Shown: in pieces, positions 48,535-59,338 of the stretch
Numbering within the stretch: position 1 is the first letter of the stretch
Layout of the letters: each line of letters opens with the position of its first letter
DNA from: Dehalococcoidia bacterium
Lineage (GTDB): Bacteria; Chloroflexota; Dehalococcoidia; Lucifugimonadales; UBA3495
Direction of reading: 5' to 3'
Length of the DNA: 64,000 nt
NCBI GenBank assembly: GCA_021295965.1
Contig: JAGWBI010000004.1
Coordinates: 33,831-97,830, forward strand
Made by a program: the position numbers and the translations under genes
Notes under the pieces: generated by a model
Database searches by the model: none
The model's input: only the letters and a program-made list of their open reading frames with translations
Told to the model about the DNA's origin: nothing

Positions 48535-50268
48535 TCACTTGCTCAGCCCAATGCGGTGGTCGAAGAAATAGAGGCTGGATGGATGGGGTTCGAAACCGGT
48601 GACCCGTTCACTGACGCCATACACCATATACACATGCGCCACCGGCAGAAATGCGCTTTCTTCCGTAACCACCGCCAGGGCATCGCAGGCTATCTGCTTC
48701 CGATCCTCCAGGTCCGGCAAGGAGCCGGCCCGGGCCACGATGTCCGCCAATCCGGAATTGTCGTAATGTCCGTAGTTGTTGGCCCCGCTGCCGCTGGCGT
48801 CGGCCCGGAGGCCGGCGTACTTGCTGACGTTGAGCACCGGGTCTCCGGCTTCGACCACGCTGTTATACCACCCGAAGAGATCCCAGGCGGGGTCCTTGAC
48901 CACGGACCATTCGGTGATGATCACCTCGGCCTTGATGCCAACGTCAGCAAGCATCGCTTGCGCGGCTTCGGCCATGATGGGGAGCTGGAACCGCTGGGGG
49001 TAGCCGCCGATGACTATCTCCAGAGGTTGACCGTCCTTGTCAACGATGCCGTCGCCGTCGGTGTCGGCGTAGCCAGCTTCGGCCAACAGGGCGCGAGCCT
49101 GCCCAGGATCATAGCCCGGGGCGTTGACGCCCGGGCAGGATACCAGCGCTTCCGGCAGCAGGAGTTCCGCATACGAACCCGTGCCTTCGGGAGCGACCAA
49201 CCCGGCGATGCTTTCCCGATCGATGGCTTGATCCACGGCCCGGCGCACCAGCGGATCGGCCAGCGTACCTCGCTCGAAATTCACCCACCACATGACCACG
49301 GAGGTACCGATGCCCGCAGTCCGACTGTGCAACCCCGGCTGGGCGTTGATGGTCTGGGCTCCTTCCGGTGATATGTTGATGGCTACGTCAACGTCCCCGG
49401 CCTGCAGCGCCAGTTCCCGGCTGTTGGTGTCCGGAATGGCGATGTGTTCGATGCCGGCCAACGGAGGAGCGCCGCCCCAGTAATTGTCGTTGGCCACGCT
49501 GATGAGGCGTTCTTTCTGGATGTACTCGGTGGGAACATAGGGGCCGGTCAGGGCGCCGGCGGCGATGAAATTGCCCTCTCCGGCGGCGTCGGCGGCTGTA
49601 GCATCGGTGATGGCGACGGCGGGGCTCGTCAACAGACCCGGCAGCGTGGGTTGCGGCTCTGTGGTGGTAATGATGATAGTGTGCTCACCATGGACGGTCA
49701 CGGTGTCGATGGTCAATGTTTCAGCCGACGCCGGCGACAATCGGATGGTCCTCTCCAGGGAAGCCTTGACCGCTTGAGCGTCCATCACGCTTCCATTGTG
49801 GAAGTTGACATCCGACCGAAGCTCGATTTCCCAGGTCAATGGGTCCACTTGCGTGGCTGCCGTCGCCAGCCATGGTTCGGGACTGAGGGTGGTCGCTGAC
49901 AGTCGGAACAGGTTCTCCGACATCCCCGATTGGTTGGCTACCCAACCGCTCTCCACCGGGTCCAGCGGACTGTCCAGCCAAATGACGCCCGCCGTCAGTG
50001 TGGGTCGGTCCACACGGGTCGCAGCCGCCGGCTCGGCCGTTTGTTGCGTGGGAGACGATGACTCCGCAGGCTGAACCGGAGTGGCGGTAGCGACCGCCTG
50101 CTGAGGAATGGCTGCCGCCGGGGCGGTTGCGTCGGGCGCGCTGCCAGCCGCCGGCGGGGCCGTCTCGCTGGTCGCGGCGGGAGACCCGCAGGCCACCGCC
50201 AACAGGAACATCAAGGCCAGGCCGATAGACAATGCAATTCTGAAACTGTTCGACGTTATGTAAGGCAT
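48535..50268 (-). CDS. ABC transporter substrate-binding lipoprotein (family 5: peptide/nickel)
   Basis: Lipobox 'LLAVACG'; 'WEIELRSDVNFHNGSVMDAQAVKASLERTI'; upstream of two permeases. Confidence 0.88.
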   Translation of the reverse strand: MPYITSNSFRIALSIGLALMFLLAVACGSPAATSETAPPAAGSAPDATAPAAAIPQQAVATATPVQPAESSSPTQQTAEPAAATRVDRPTLTAGVIWLDSPLDPVESGWVANQSGMSENLFRLSATTLSPEPWLATAATQVDPLTWEIELRSDVNFHNGSVMDAQAVKASLERTIRLSPASAETLTIDTVTVHGEHTIIITTTEPQPTLPGLLTSPAVAITDATAADAAGEGNFIAAGALTGPYVPTEYIQKERLISVANDNYWGGAPPLAGIEHIAIPDTNSRELALQAGDVDVAINISPEGAQTINAQPGLHSRTAGIGTSVVMWWVNFERGTLADPLVRRAVDQAIDRESIAGLVAPEGTGSYAELLLPEALVSCPGVNAPGYDPGQARALLAEAGYADTDGDGIVDKDGQPLEIVIGGYPQRFQLPIMAEAAQAMLADVGIKAEVIITEWSVVKDPAWDLFGWYNSVVEAGDPVLNVSKYAGLRADASGSGANNYGHYDNSGLADIVARAGSLPDLEDRKQIACDALAVVTEESAFLPVAHVYMVYGVSERVTGFEPHPSSLYFFDHRIGLSK

Positions 50269-51742
50269 CTTTGTCCTCCAGGACGTCCCATGGTTTTCCG
50301 ATGAACACCACCGCTCAGGCGAGTTCCAACTTCGCGGGATCAACAGCGCGGGAAATCTGGCGCCGGCGGCGCGGGGATGCTGTCCGCGTTAGGGCAGCAA
50401 AAGACCCCGTCCGCACTAGGTGAACGGGGCTCGTTTTCGGGCGTCCTGTTGGACTGTTGCAGATTCGCAACCTGCCAACAGATCTGCTTCACTCGTTCCG
50501 CGAAGTGCAGCTAGAGTACCCCTGATGGCAGGCTTCCTGGCTGATGGCTTATAGCGACGCGTCTTCACCTTCCCATCCGCTGGAGCGGACAGTGGTTTAA
50601 ATCGACATCCTTTCTGACAGAATGCCGCGAGAAGCGCGTCTCGCCAATTACAGTGGCGCGACCGCACCGGATTTGCACCGGATTTCCTTTTGTCCCGCGT
50701 TTTCCGACCCAGTACCATCTGGCGTCAGCAAAAGGTCGGAGCGACGGGCCACCAACAGGAATTGGTTGGGATGTTCAGTTGTTAACAACCGTAAATTAGC
50801 ACGACGGTCTCGGGCGGTCAACCTTGCGGATCCAATTCCTTGTCGGCCTCGGCGCGGGTTCGCGCCGATTCGGACACGTCACCGTGCAGGTCGATGATGT
50901 CGTCGGCGACTCCGGCGACCCAGGGGTAGTCGCTCCATTCCGCCACGAAGCCGTCGGCATCCGCCAGCAGTCGGGCTATCGCGACGAACGGATCAATATC
51001 AGTCTGTATGGCGGCGATGCGGTTCTCCATCTCCACCACCCCTGGCGGAAACTCTACAATGGAGAAAGGCCCCGCAGAGCTGTGGGAAACCAGACCCTCG
51101 AGGAGTTCGCCGTGCTAGCGAAAATAGGAGATTGATCTGTAGATTAGAGCGACTGCTGACACAGAAAATGAGGCGAGAGCAGAACGGGCTGGAGCAGAAT
51201 AGGGAGTGGTACAACCGCCGGGGCAGTTCAAGCGATGTGAGATAAAAATTGAGCGGTCCGACTGCGGACTGCTTCGCCCCCGAGACGCCAAGTGCTGACC
51301 AGACTAAGAAAGATGAAATACCGGGACAGTGGTCAGCAGATTTGAGGGGGTAGTTGGGTATGCCGGAGCTGGGAGCTTGGCTGGAGAGGTGGCGCATGGA
51401 CGGGGCTGGGGTACGGCGACGGATGTACCGAGCGCCGACGCCTCGGGAACGAGAACGTTGGTCCGCCTCTGGCGGATGGCTGCTGGCGCAGGGGTGGACG
51501 GCGGCGGCGGTGGGCCGAGCCTTGGAGCGGGATGCCCACACCATAGGTCAATGGGCGGTCCCAAGGGGCTGGTTTTTGAGCAGAGTGGTGGTTCCCCCCG
51601 CGGTGGACGTGGAGCAACGAGCCGAGTTGAAGGCGGTGGTGCAGCAATTACCGTCGCCGGCGGGTATCAAGCTGTCCAACTGGAACTGGCAGGCGGTGCG
51701 CCGATATGTGAAAGACTGCTTCGGCTTGGCGCTGAGCCGGCG

Positions 51743-51791
51743 TCCGCCTGTGGCGGATCTGAACTATCCCGTATCGAGTAGGGGACAGGCT
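51743..51791. repeat. 15-nt palindrome (51743-51757) next to 24-nt element (51768-51791) inside an IS630-type transposase
   Basis: TCCGCCTGTGGCGGA and CCCGTATCGAGTAGGGGACAGGCT. Confidence 0.8.
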
Positions 51792-52245
51792 CTGCACCGG
51801 TTGGGGTTGGTGCTGAAGCGGCCCGAGAAGCGGTTGCTGAAAGCAGACCCAGCGCGGCGAGAGGCTTTCGTGGGAGAGTATGCGGCGCTGACGGTGGCGG
51901 CCGCACAGACGGGAACCAAGATATTCTGCGCCGACGAGGCCCACTTTCAGGTGGATGCCGATCTACGGGGCAAGTGGGCGCTGCAGGGCGAACCGGCGCT
52001 GGTGGACGCCACCAGCCCGCGCCGCGGTGAGAAGGTCAGCTACTACTCGGCGGTGTGTCTGGAGACCGGGGAGGTGGAGGTGATGGAACTGGAGGGCAAC
52101 AGCAACTCCGCCACCTGCCAGTGGCGGACGGGCGCAACACACCGAACCGCTCACAGTGATTTGGGCCAGCAACTCCCCGGCCCATCGGGGCGACGCGATC
52201 CGGGCTTATCTCACCACGCCCAACCTGAAGCTGCGCCTGGTGAAC

Positions 52246-52269
52246 CCCGTATCAAGTACGGGGCAGGCT
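52246..52269. repeat. 24-nt palindromic element CCCGTATCAAGTACGGGGCAGGCT
   Basis: Hairpin CCCGTA-TCAAG-TACGGG; encodes PVSSTGQA in frame. Confidence 0.8.
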
Positions 52270-52962
52270 CTGCCCAGCTACGGTCCAGACTTCAACGCGC
52301 CGATCCTTGACCAATTGCGCCGTCTGGGGATGGGCGGGTCAGGAAGCAACCGCCAACAAGCAACCGCCAACCAGCGCCTGGGAACCCGTGCCGCGGTACG
52401 GGAGAAGGTGGGCGGCTTTTTCACCGATCTGACCCACCGACGGGAAGAAGTCAAACGCCGCCGCCGAAGCGTGCTGCAAGCAAAAGCCGACGAATCAATT
52501 GGCGGCACCCAAGCCATCCCTCTCCGCCCGGCAAATGTAGTTTTCACCCTGGCTTCGGTTTTGGGGCGGCTTGGGGGACTTGGCCGCAGATCCTCCGTCT
52601 GCTGAGGGAATCGAAAGTGGGTCCCGATCCGATTGCATGGCTACACAAGATGCTCCAAGAGCAGTCCCCTTCCCCGAGGACGCCTATAACCGTGGAGGAA
52701 TACGAAATGTGAATTGGCGGATACCAAATCAAATACGGTCCTGCATCAACGTGATGCGATTCGAGACTGGCAGTCTCTTTCCCTCCGACCATTGGTAGTT
52801 CACGGGCACTGGCGCAGAAGGCCGCGATTTCGAGGCAGTGCCGGAACATGCGGTGCGACTGTACGTCGAATGCAAGACCGGCGAGAAGGTACAGCCCGCC
52901 GCGATTGCTCATTTCCGAACCAGATTGGAGCGCAACCGTCGTCTCTACAAGTTACTGGCTCA

Positions 52963-53349
52963 GTGACGCGGTGGTTCCTCACCGTAGAGACCGTCCTGGC
53001 GATACATGGGATTTTGATCGAAGAGACTGGCGGTGCATCGGGGGTTCGCGACCTCGGCTCCTTGGAGTCGGCCGTGATGCGGCCTCAGATAGGCTACTAC
53101 GACGGGATAAGCGAAGAGGACGCCGTTCTAATGGAGAGTCTCACGATCAACCATCCTTTTGTGGACGGAAACAAACGGATCGCCTTCGCCACCGCCGGCA
53201 CCTTCCTGTTAACGAACGGTTACTATATCGATTGCGATAGCATCGAGGCACATAGGCACTTAATGCACTTGTTCGATACTCAGTCGTTCACGTTCGTAGA
53301 ATTGGTCGCTTGGCAGTCCAACAAAGTCAAACCATTGCCGCCAGTGTGA
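52963..53349 (+). CDS. Doc-type (Fic fold) toxin
   Basis: GTG start overlapping upstream TGA; Fic/Doc motif 'NHPFVDGNKRIAFATAGTFL'. Confidence 0.82.
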   Translation: MTRWFLTVETVLAIHGILIEETGGASGVRDLGSLESAVMRPQIGYYDGISEEDAVLMESLTINHPFVDGNKRIAFATAGTFLLTNGYYIDCDSIEAHRHLMHLFDTQSFTFVELVAWQSNKVKPLPPV

Positions 53350-53449
53350 TCACAACGGAGCACACTCAGGCTCGAGCGCGTCCCACTCACTTCGCACCCA
53401 TTCGTTTCCTTTCCCGTAAAAGGCGCCACTCATTGGGCGGTGTCCACGC

Positions 53450-53828
53450 ATCGTAGGCGGCCGGACTGATCCCGGACGGGGGCGGTCGGTGATCACCAAC
53501 TGGTGGCCGTTCATTGCGGTGGCGACAATGATTCGGTCAGCCCGGTAGGCGCGAGAATTGATCAACTCGTTGGCGCGGATACCGATTTCGCCGTCCACGG
53601 GGACCGGATCAGGCCCTGGCCCAACTGCTCCAACCGCCATAGGCTCACGTCGTCGGCGTATTCGATACGCCCCTTCTCCCTGAGCATCGGCATCTCCCAG
53701 AATGAGATGGCCGACATCGCCAGTTCCTCGGCCTGCCAGGCCCGCTCAATTTCGGCGCGAGCCACGGGTCCCAGTTTGGCGTCGCCAGCCCGTAATCAGA
53801 GGGCGGCGTGGGTGTCGAGCAAGATCAC
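53450..53828 (-). pseudogene. PIN-domain (VapC-like) toxin, inactivated
   Basis: From GTG at 53828: VILLDTHAAL*LRAGDAKLGPVARAEIERAWQAEELAMSAISFWE...; TGA at 53798-53796 where Trp expected; C-terminal part 'GEIGIRANELINSRAYRADRIIVATAMNGHQLVITDRP' in another frame. Confidence 0.75.
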
Positions 53829-54067
53829 GGGTTGATCGACCGATCAGCGTCGGACTGGGCTCCCCATTCGACGTCGATGGGCGAGATGATGTCGCAAGTG
53901 ATTTTCAGGCGTCCCTTGTCGATGCCGAACAGCGTCCTGGAACGCCCGTGGAAGGCGGTCAGCTTGGCCACCGGCTTGCCGTTCTGGGTGATGACTATCT
54001 CGCCGCCGGTCTCGGCCACTTCGTCCATCAGCGCCAGGTATCTGGCCTTGAACTCGGATGCTTTCAT
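53825..54067 (-). CDS. Phd/YefM-family antitoxin
   Basis: 'MKASEFKARYLALMDEVAETGGEIVITQNGKPVAKLTAF'. Confidence 0.85.
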   Translation of the reverse strand: MKASEFKARYLALMDEVAETGGEIVITQNGKPVAKLTAFHGRSRTLFGIDKGRLKITCDIISPIDVEWGAQSDADRSINP

Positions 54068-54526
54068 GGTCCGGCTCTGACCGGCGTGTCCCCGGTGGGT
54101 AATCATGGTCAATGCTCCGGCTGGTTGGACCGCCCCAGTCTGACTCCGTTATATTGTGGTCATGACCATCGTCACCAACGCCCGGCCGGGATCGCATCGC
54201 CAACGTGATCTGATCGTCGCGATAGATCCTAGACCCATGTTGGCATCTGCTGCTCAGAACGGCCATTTGCGCCCTCCTTGCGCAGGGGAGGGAATGTGGT
54301 TGGCAACCGTCCTACCAGCTTGCGATATCAGCCCCGCGACCCGCTTGTCCGTTCACTTTCAACGGTTGTGCTTGAGATTGAGCGATGCCTGACCTCCCAC
54401 GGCACCACCCGGTGTTTCCCAATTCCGCCCAATGATGGATGAAGCGCACCACACTGTCCGGCGTCAACTAGATTTGCCGACTTGTATGGCACACGCACGC
54501 TACGAATGATGGCCAAGGTTGTTCCT

Positions 54527-55396
54527 ATGAATAATCTGATGCAAGGCAAAATCTGTCTCATAACCGGAGGCAGCGATGGAATCGGCTACGCGGCATCCCG
54601 CGAACTGGCCCGTCTGGGCGCCAGGGTAGTGATCGTGGGCCGCAACTCCGCCAAGACCGAGGCCGCGGTGCGGCGAATCATCGCTGATACGAACAACCCG
54701 GCAGTGGGGCATCTGTTGGCCGACCTTTCATCCCAACGTGAGGTGCGCCGCGTCGCCGCCGAGGCGATGGAACTGTTGCCCCATCTGGATGTGCTGTTGA
54801 ACAATGCCGGGGCCATCTTCCTGTCCGGCAAGCGCAGCGCCGATGGCATCGAGATGACTTTCGCACTAAACCACCTGAGCTACTTCCTGCTGACCGGCCT
54901 GCTGCTCGAACATCTACGGAAAGCGCCACGAGCACGGATTATCAACGTATCCTCCTGTGCGCATGAATCTATGAGCAAGTTACGGCTGGAAGACCTGCCA
55001 AGTCCTTCCAGCAATGGGCGATATCCGGCCTACAAACGCTCCAAGCTCTGCAACATCCTGTTCACCTACGAGCTCGCGCGGCGTCTGGAAGGCGAGAATA
55101 TCACCGTAAATGCCCTGCATCCCGGCCTGGTGCGGACCAACATCGCCCGCAACAATGGGTTGCTGGGTCGTGTGGTCAATTTCTTCATCGGAGTTCGCGG
55201 CATTGCCCCGGACAAGGGAGCGGAAACGCCGGTGTACCTGGCCGCATCGCCCGAAGTGGAGGGTGTGACGGGCAGGTATTTCGTGGACTGCCGCCCAGTG
55301 CCGTCTTCCAGCATCAGCTACGATGCAGAACTGGCCGCCAGGCTATGGGATACAAGCGTGTCCCTTACCAACGCGGGCCATCCACCGGCCCGCTGA
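54527..55396 (+). CDS. Short-chain dehydrogenase/reductase (retinol-dehydrogenase-like)
   Basis: 'KICLITGGSDGIGYAASRELARLGARVVIVGRN', 'LNNAGAI', 'YKRSKLCNILFTYEL'. Confidence 0.88.
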   Translation: MNNLMQGKICLITGGSDGIGYAASRELARLGARVVIVGRNSAKTEAAVRRIIADTNNPAVGHLLADLSSQREVRRVAAEAMELLPHLDVLLNNAGAIFLSGKRSADGIEMTFALNHLSYFLLTGLLLEHLRKAPRARIINVSSCAHESMSKLRLEDLPSPSSNGRYPAYKRSKLCNILFTYELARRLEGENITVNALHPGLVRTNIARNNGLLGRVVNFFIGVRGIAPDKGAETPVYLAASPEVEGVTGRYFVDCRPVPSSSISYDAELAARLWDTSVSLTNAGHPPAR

Positions 55397-55631
55397 AAGG
55401 TTAGGTCTGGCCCTAAACCCGCTGGCGACGCGCCCGGACCGGGGACCGACCTTCCCAGCCAAGTCAATCGGTCCCCCGCCCCACTACCCGACGCCCCTGG
55501 CTCGACCTGTCGTGTGGGTGACGCCTGAGCTCTCCGGCTATTTTCCGTCGTCAGCGGTCAAGCAGGCCCGCCGGTTGGCGCCTGAGCGGGCAGGAACGCG
55601 GAGCCTATCGTGCCGTCAGATCGTCCAGGGG

Positions 55632-56297
55632 TTACTGCGGCTGCAGATCCCGCGACTGGAACTGGAACCACTGGACGTGTCCGTCTTCTACCAGTTGCTG
55701 TACGGCGTGGTCGTTCTCGAGGCTTGCGATTACGGGCACGGCGGTCATGCCCGTGAACCGGCTGATGAGTTCGGCGTTACGGACAGCCCGCTGGGTATCG
55801 CGTTCGTCGGCGGTGTAGGATGCCTCGACGGCCATGAAAAGTTGGTTGCCGTCCTGGTCTTGAACCTTCGCGACCAGGTCGGCCACGTAGAAGCTGCGCC
55901 GGACGCCGGCCGGAATGTCGTTGGCCGTGGACCCGCGCAGCATGTTTCGCAGGTCGTTACTGCTGAGCTGCTGTGCGATTTCGTAGCCCAGCTGCTCGGC
56001 GATATCGTCGGCCATCTCGCGGGCGATGCGGCCGGCCACATGGCCCTTGAGGTCGCCCAGGTCGTCGGTGATCCGCTGTAGGCGGGCCTCCACGCTGGCG
56101 TTGGTGTCCGCCTGCCGGGCGTTGAACTCTTCCTGCCGGTCGATGAAGCCCGTCACGTAGGTGGCGAATTGGGCGAAACGTTCCGGCAACTGCACCAGTT
56201 CAGCGGGAAGGATCAGGCTGCGGACTTGGGCGAGGAATACGGGGTCGTCCTGCAGAGTCCGGAGCAGGCGTTCTTTGTCCTGTTGGCTCATCGTCAT
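55632..56297 (-). CDS. DUF3782-like protein, coiled coil plus putative nuclease-like C-terminus
   Basis: 'FIDRQEEFNARQADTNASVEARLQRITDDLGDLKGHVAGRIAREMADDIAEQLG...FMAVEASYTADERDTQRAVRNAELISRFTG'. Confidence 0.65.
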   Translation of the reverse strand: MTMSQQDKERLLRTLQDDPVFLAQVRSLILPAELVQLPERFAQFATYVTGFIDRQEEFNARQADTNASVEARLQRITDDLGDLKGHVAGRIAREMADDIAEQLGYEIAQQLSSNDLRNMLRGSTANDIPAGVRRSFYVADLVAKVQDQDGNQLFMAVEASYTADERDTQRAVRNAELISRFTGMTAVPVIASLENDHAVQQLVEDGHVQWFQFQSRDLQPQ

Positions 56298-56516
56298 GGT
56301 TCTGCTCCGCGCCGGCTTTGATTTTATCACTCTTCCCGGCCGGGCACAGAGAGCGACGGTGCGGCGTCATGCTATCGTTCATTTTTGGGTCAAGGCGGTC
56401 CGGCCTGCGACGACTTCTTCTGGGGGCACGCCGGGGCGGTTCCGAGGTGCTAAACTGCCGGTGTCACGGTCCTGGCCCAACCTGTGCCGCCGTATCCAAA
56501 CAGAAAGGAGTGAGCA

Positions 56517-57404
56517 GTGCCTTACGCCAACATAGACGGAGTCAACCTGTATTACGAGGAATATGGCGCCGGCCCCACGGTCATGCTGACGCCGGGCGGA
56601 CGGGTGGACCACAACGGCCTGCGTCCCATGGCTGCCCTGCTGTCGACCCATTGCCGCGTCATCATCCACGACCGCCGCAACTGCGGCAAATCCGATGTGG
56701 TGATCGGTGGTGAGCTTTCCGAGCAGCACCTTTGGGCTGAGGAGATGGCAGCTCTGCTGGAATACCTGGGCGCTGCCCCGGCTTACCTGGCCGGAGGGTC
56801 CGCCGGTTCGCGCACTTCCCTGACGGTGGCGGTGCGGCACCCGGAGGTCGTCAAGGGTGTATTTGTCTGGGAAGTCTCCGGCGGGCCGAGGAGCGCCGAA
56901 CTGATGTCCCCCGGCTACTACGGACAGTACATCGAGGCCGCCGAGCGAGGCGGGATGGCGGCCGTGGCCGCTACCGAGTTTTTCGAGCAGCGCATCCGGG
57001 ACAACGCCGACAACCGGGAACGGATCCTTGCCATGGACCCCGAGGAGTTCTGTTCCGTCATGCACCGCTGGCGGGACCAGTTCTCCCAACCCAACCCGGT
57101 GGGAGACCTTACTGAGGAACAGCTGGAGTCCATCACATGCCCAGTGCTGGCCTTCGAGGGCAACACGCCGGACGACGTTCACCACAAGTCTGCGGCGGAG
57201 AACGTGAAGCGGCTGGTACACAACGCCGAGCTGCTCCCGTCGGCGTGGACCCACGCGGAATGGGCGGTCATCGGTCAGCACGACAACACCTTCCCAGGCA
57301 TCGCCGCCACCAACCGCTACCACATGAAGTCCACTTTCTACGCCGCGCGACTCCTGGAGTTCATCGCCAGGGTCGAATCCCTGCAGACTTCAGCCGCGGC
57401 CTGA
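56517..57404 (+). CDS. Alpha/beta hydrolase
   Basis: 'YANIDGVNLYYEEYGAGPTVMLTPGG', 'RNCGKSD', 'LAGGSAGSRTSL'. Confidence 0.85.
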   Translation: MPYANIDGVNLYYEEYGAGPTVMLTPGGRVDHNGLRPMAALLSTHCRVIIHDRRNCGKSDVVIGGELSEQHLWAEEMAALLEYLGAAPAYLAGGSAGSRTSLTVAVRHPEVVKGVFVWEVSGGPRSAELMSPGYYGQYIEAAERGGMAAVAATEFFEQRIRDNADNRERILAMDPEEFCSVMHRWRDQFSQPNPVGDLTEEQLESITCPVLAFEGNTPDDVHHKSAAENVKRLVHNAELLPSAWTHAEWAVIGQHDNTFPGIAATNRYHMKSTFYAARLLEFIARVESLQTSAAA

Positions 57405-57439
57405 CCCGTATCCTTTACAGACCAAAACGGAGGAACAGG

Positions 57440-57755
57440 ATGGGAACCTTCAGACTTTACTCTGGCGATGACGGCCAGTCCCACATTGAGACCAAAGAGC
57501 GCGCAGGATGTCACCACCATCAGCTTCAGTGAAGCCCCGGCCGGTCGCTTCTCCGACTGGCACCCGGCGCCGCGCCGCCAGTTTGTCATCATCCTGTCCG
57601 GGCAACTGGAGATCGGCCTTGGCGACGGCTCCAAGCACGTCTTCGGCCCCGGCGACGCCCGCCTGGTGGAGGATACCACCGGCCAGGGTCACACAACCGC
57701 TACACACGGCGACCAGCCCTGCGTAACCTGCACCATCCCCTTGGCCAACCAGTAA
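57440..57755 (+). pseudogene. Cupin-domain protein with frameshift
   Basis: 'MGTFRLYSGDDGQSHIETKER' then other frame 'DVTTISFSEAPAGRFSDWHPAPRRQFVIILSGQLEIGLGDGSKHVFGPGDARLVEDTTGQGH'. Confidence 0.7.
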
Positions 57756-57922
57756 CCAACGCTGCTCTAGCAGCAGTCCTTGAGCGGGAACCCTGTCCGC
57801 ATGGCATCGGTCACCACCGCCCGACGGAATCGCCGCGGTCCCTCGCCGAACGCGCCGGCCTGGGTTTGGGATTGACGGGCGCTCGGGAATTGGAGCCAGC
57901 GCCCGCTCATTACTTGACGATG

Positions 57923-59259
57923 TCAACCGATCGGCGGCGCCTGGTTCAACCCGGCGATCCGCTCGCACCACTGCGCCGCGCCCAGGACCACGCCCTCCTG
58001 CCCCCACGGTCCGCCGAACTGCACCGCCATGGGCATCCCCAGCTCGCTCAGGCCCGTCGAGACCACCACCGTGGGCAACCCGGCGGCGGTCCACGGCACT
58101 TGGAACGCCGCATCGCCGGTGGTGTTCAAGTCGCGGGGCGCCGGCGCCGGCATCGCCGGCGTCATCACGACGTCAACCTTGGCAACCATCTCGCTGAAGT
58201 CGGCGCGGAATTGCCGCCGCAGTCGCTGGGCCTTCAGGTACGCCGATGTCGGCATGATCATGCCCATCTCCATGCCGGCGCGGATGCGCGGGCCGTAGTC
58301 GGCGGCGCGAATACGGTGATTGACCTCGTGGACTCCCGCGCACTCGACGTTCGACACGATGCGCTGGAAGCTGTGCACCACGGCGAAGCTGTCGGGCAAC
58401 GGTAATTCCTCGACTTCAGCCCCAGCCTCCGCCAGTTGGTTGGCGATTGCCTCAGTGTGCGCCCACATCTCCGGCGTGGCATAGTCCTGGTAGTACTGCC
58501 GGACCAACCCGATGCGCGGGGGCCGGTCATGCTCGACCATCTGCGCGGTGAAGTCGGGCACGGGTTCGCGCAGGCTGCCGGGGTCATTGTCGTCCGCGCC
58601 GCTCAGCACGGTCAGCATCAGCGCGCCATCAGCCACCGTTCGGGTCAGGATGCCCACGTGGTCCAGCGACCAGCTCAACGGGGCCACCCCGTACCGTGAG
58701 ATGCGCCCGTAGGTGGCCTTCACGCCGACGATGCCGTTGTAGGCCGCCGGCCGGCAGGTGGACCCGCCGGTCTGTGAGCCGAGAGCGGCCGGAACCATAC
58801 GAGCCGCCACCGCCGCAGATGACCCGCTGCTGGAGCCGCCGGGAGTGTGCTCCAGGTTCCACGGGTTGCGCGTCGGTGAGGGGTCGCCCGAGGCGAACTC
58901 GGTGGTGACCGCCTTGCCGAGGATGATGCCACCCGCCGCTTTAATTTTGGCCACCGATGTGGCGTCGAAGTCGGGCACGAAATCCGCGTTCACCTTCGAC
59001 CCGCAGGCGGTGAGCATGCCCTCGGTGTAGAAAATGTCCTTCAGGCCCACGGGCACGCCGTGGATCGGGCCGAGCGGATCGCCCCGTTGGACTTCCGCTT
59101 CCCGTTGACGCGCCGCCGACAACACGGCGTCGCGGTCGATGGTGACCCACGCCCGCAGGTCGCCGTCCAGCGCGTCGATGCGCGCCAGCACGGCGATAGG
59201 GTTCCTTCGCGGATCTGCGCGGCGGCTTCTGCCACCGAAAGCTCGTGGAGTTCAGGCAT
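57923..59259 (-). pseudogene. Amidase-signature family protein; N-terminal frameshift
   Basis: 'MPELHELSVAEAAAQIREGTLSP' (59259 frame) then 'MLARIDALDGDLRAWVTIDRDAVLSA...GVPVGLKDIFYTEGM...EHTPGGSSSGSSAAVAARMVPAALGSQTGGS' in another frame. Confidence 0.8.
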
Positions 59260-59338
59260 GGTTCAACCTCATCGGCAACGGCGCTAGCGCCGCGATTGGT
59301 TCACGGTTGGCTGCCGCGACGCTGTGGGAACGCCCCGG

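Larger units (their letters stand above)
51354..52605 (+). pseudogene. IS630-family transposase, frameshifted and internally deleted
   Basis: 'TKIFCADEAHFQVDADLRGKWALQGEPALVDATSPRRGEKVSYYSAVCLETGEVEVMELEGNSNSAT' then another frame 'SNSPAHRGDAIRAYLTTPNLKLRLVN...LPSYGPDFNAP'. Confidence 0.82.

Noticed and set aside
50416-50718. 100 aa - strand ORF and nearby DNA as tRNA/attachment site
   Set aside because: No cloverleaf or integrase evidence found by eye.
19630-57895. Similarity between 'GGGACTGACGGGGGCTCGGGAGTTG' (19631) and 'GGGATTGACGGGCGCTCGGGAATTG' (57869)
   Set aside because: About 25 nt with several mismatches; one copy is inside secA coding sequence. Cannot exclude chance.
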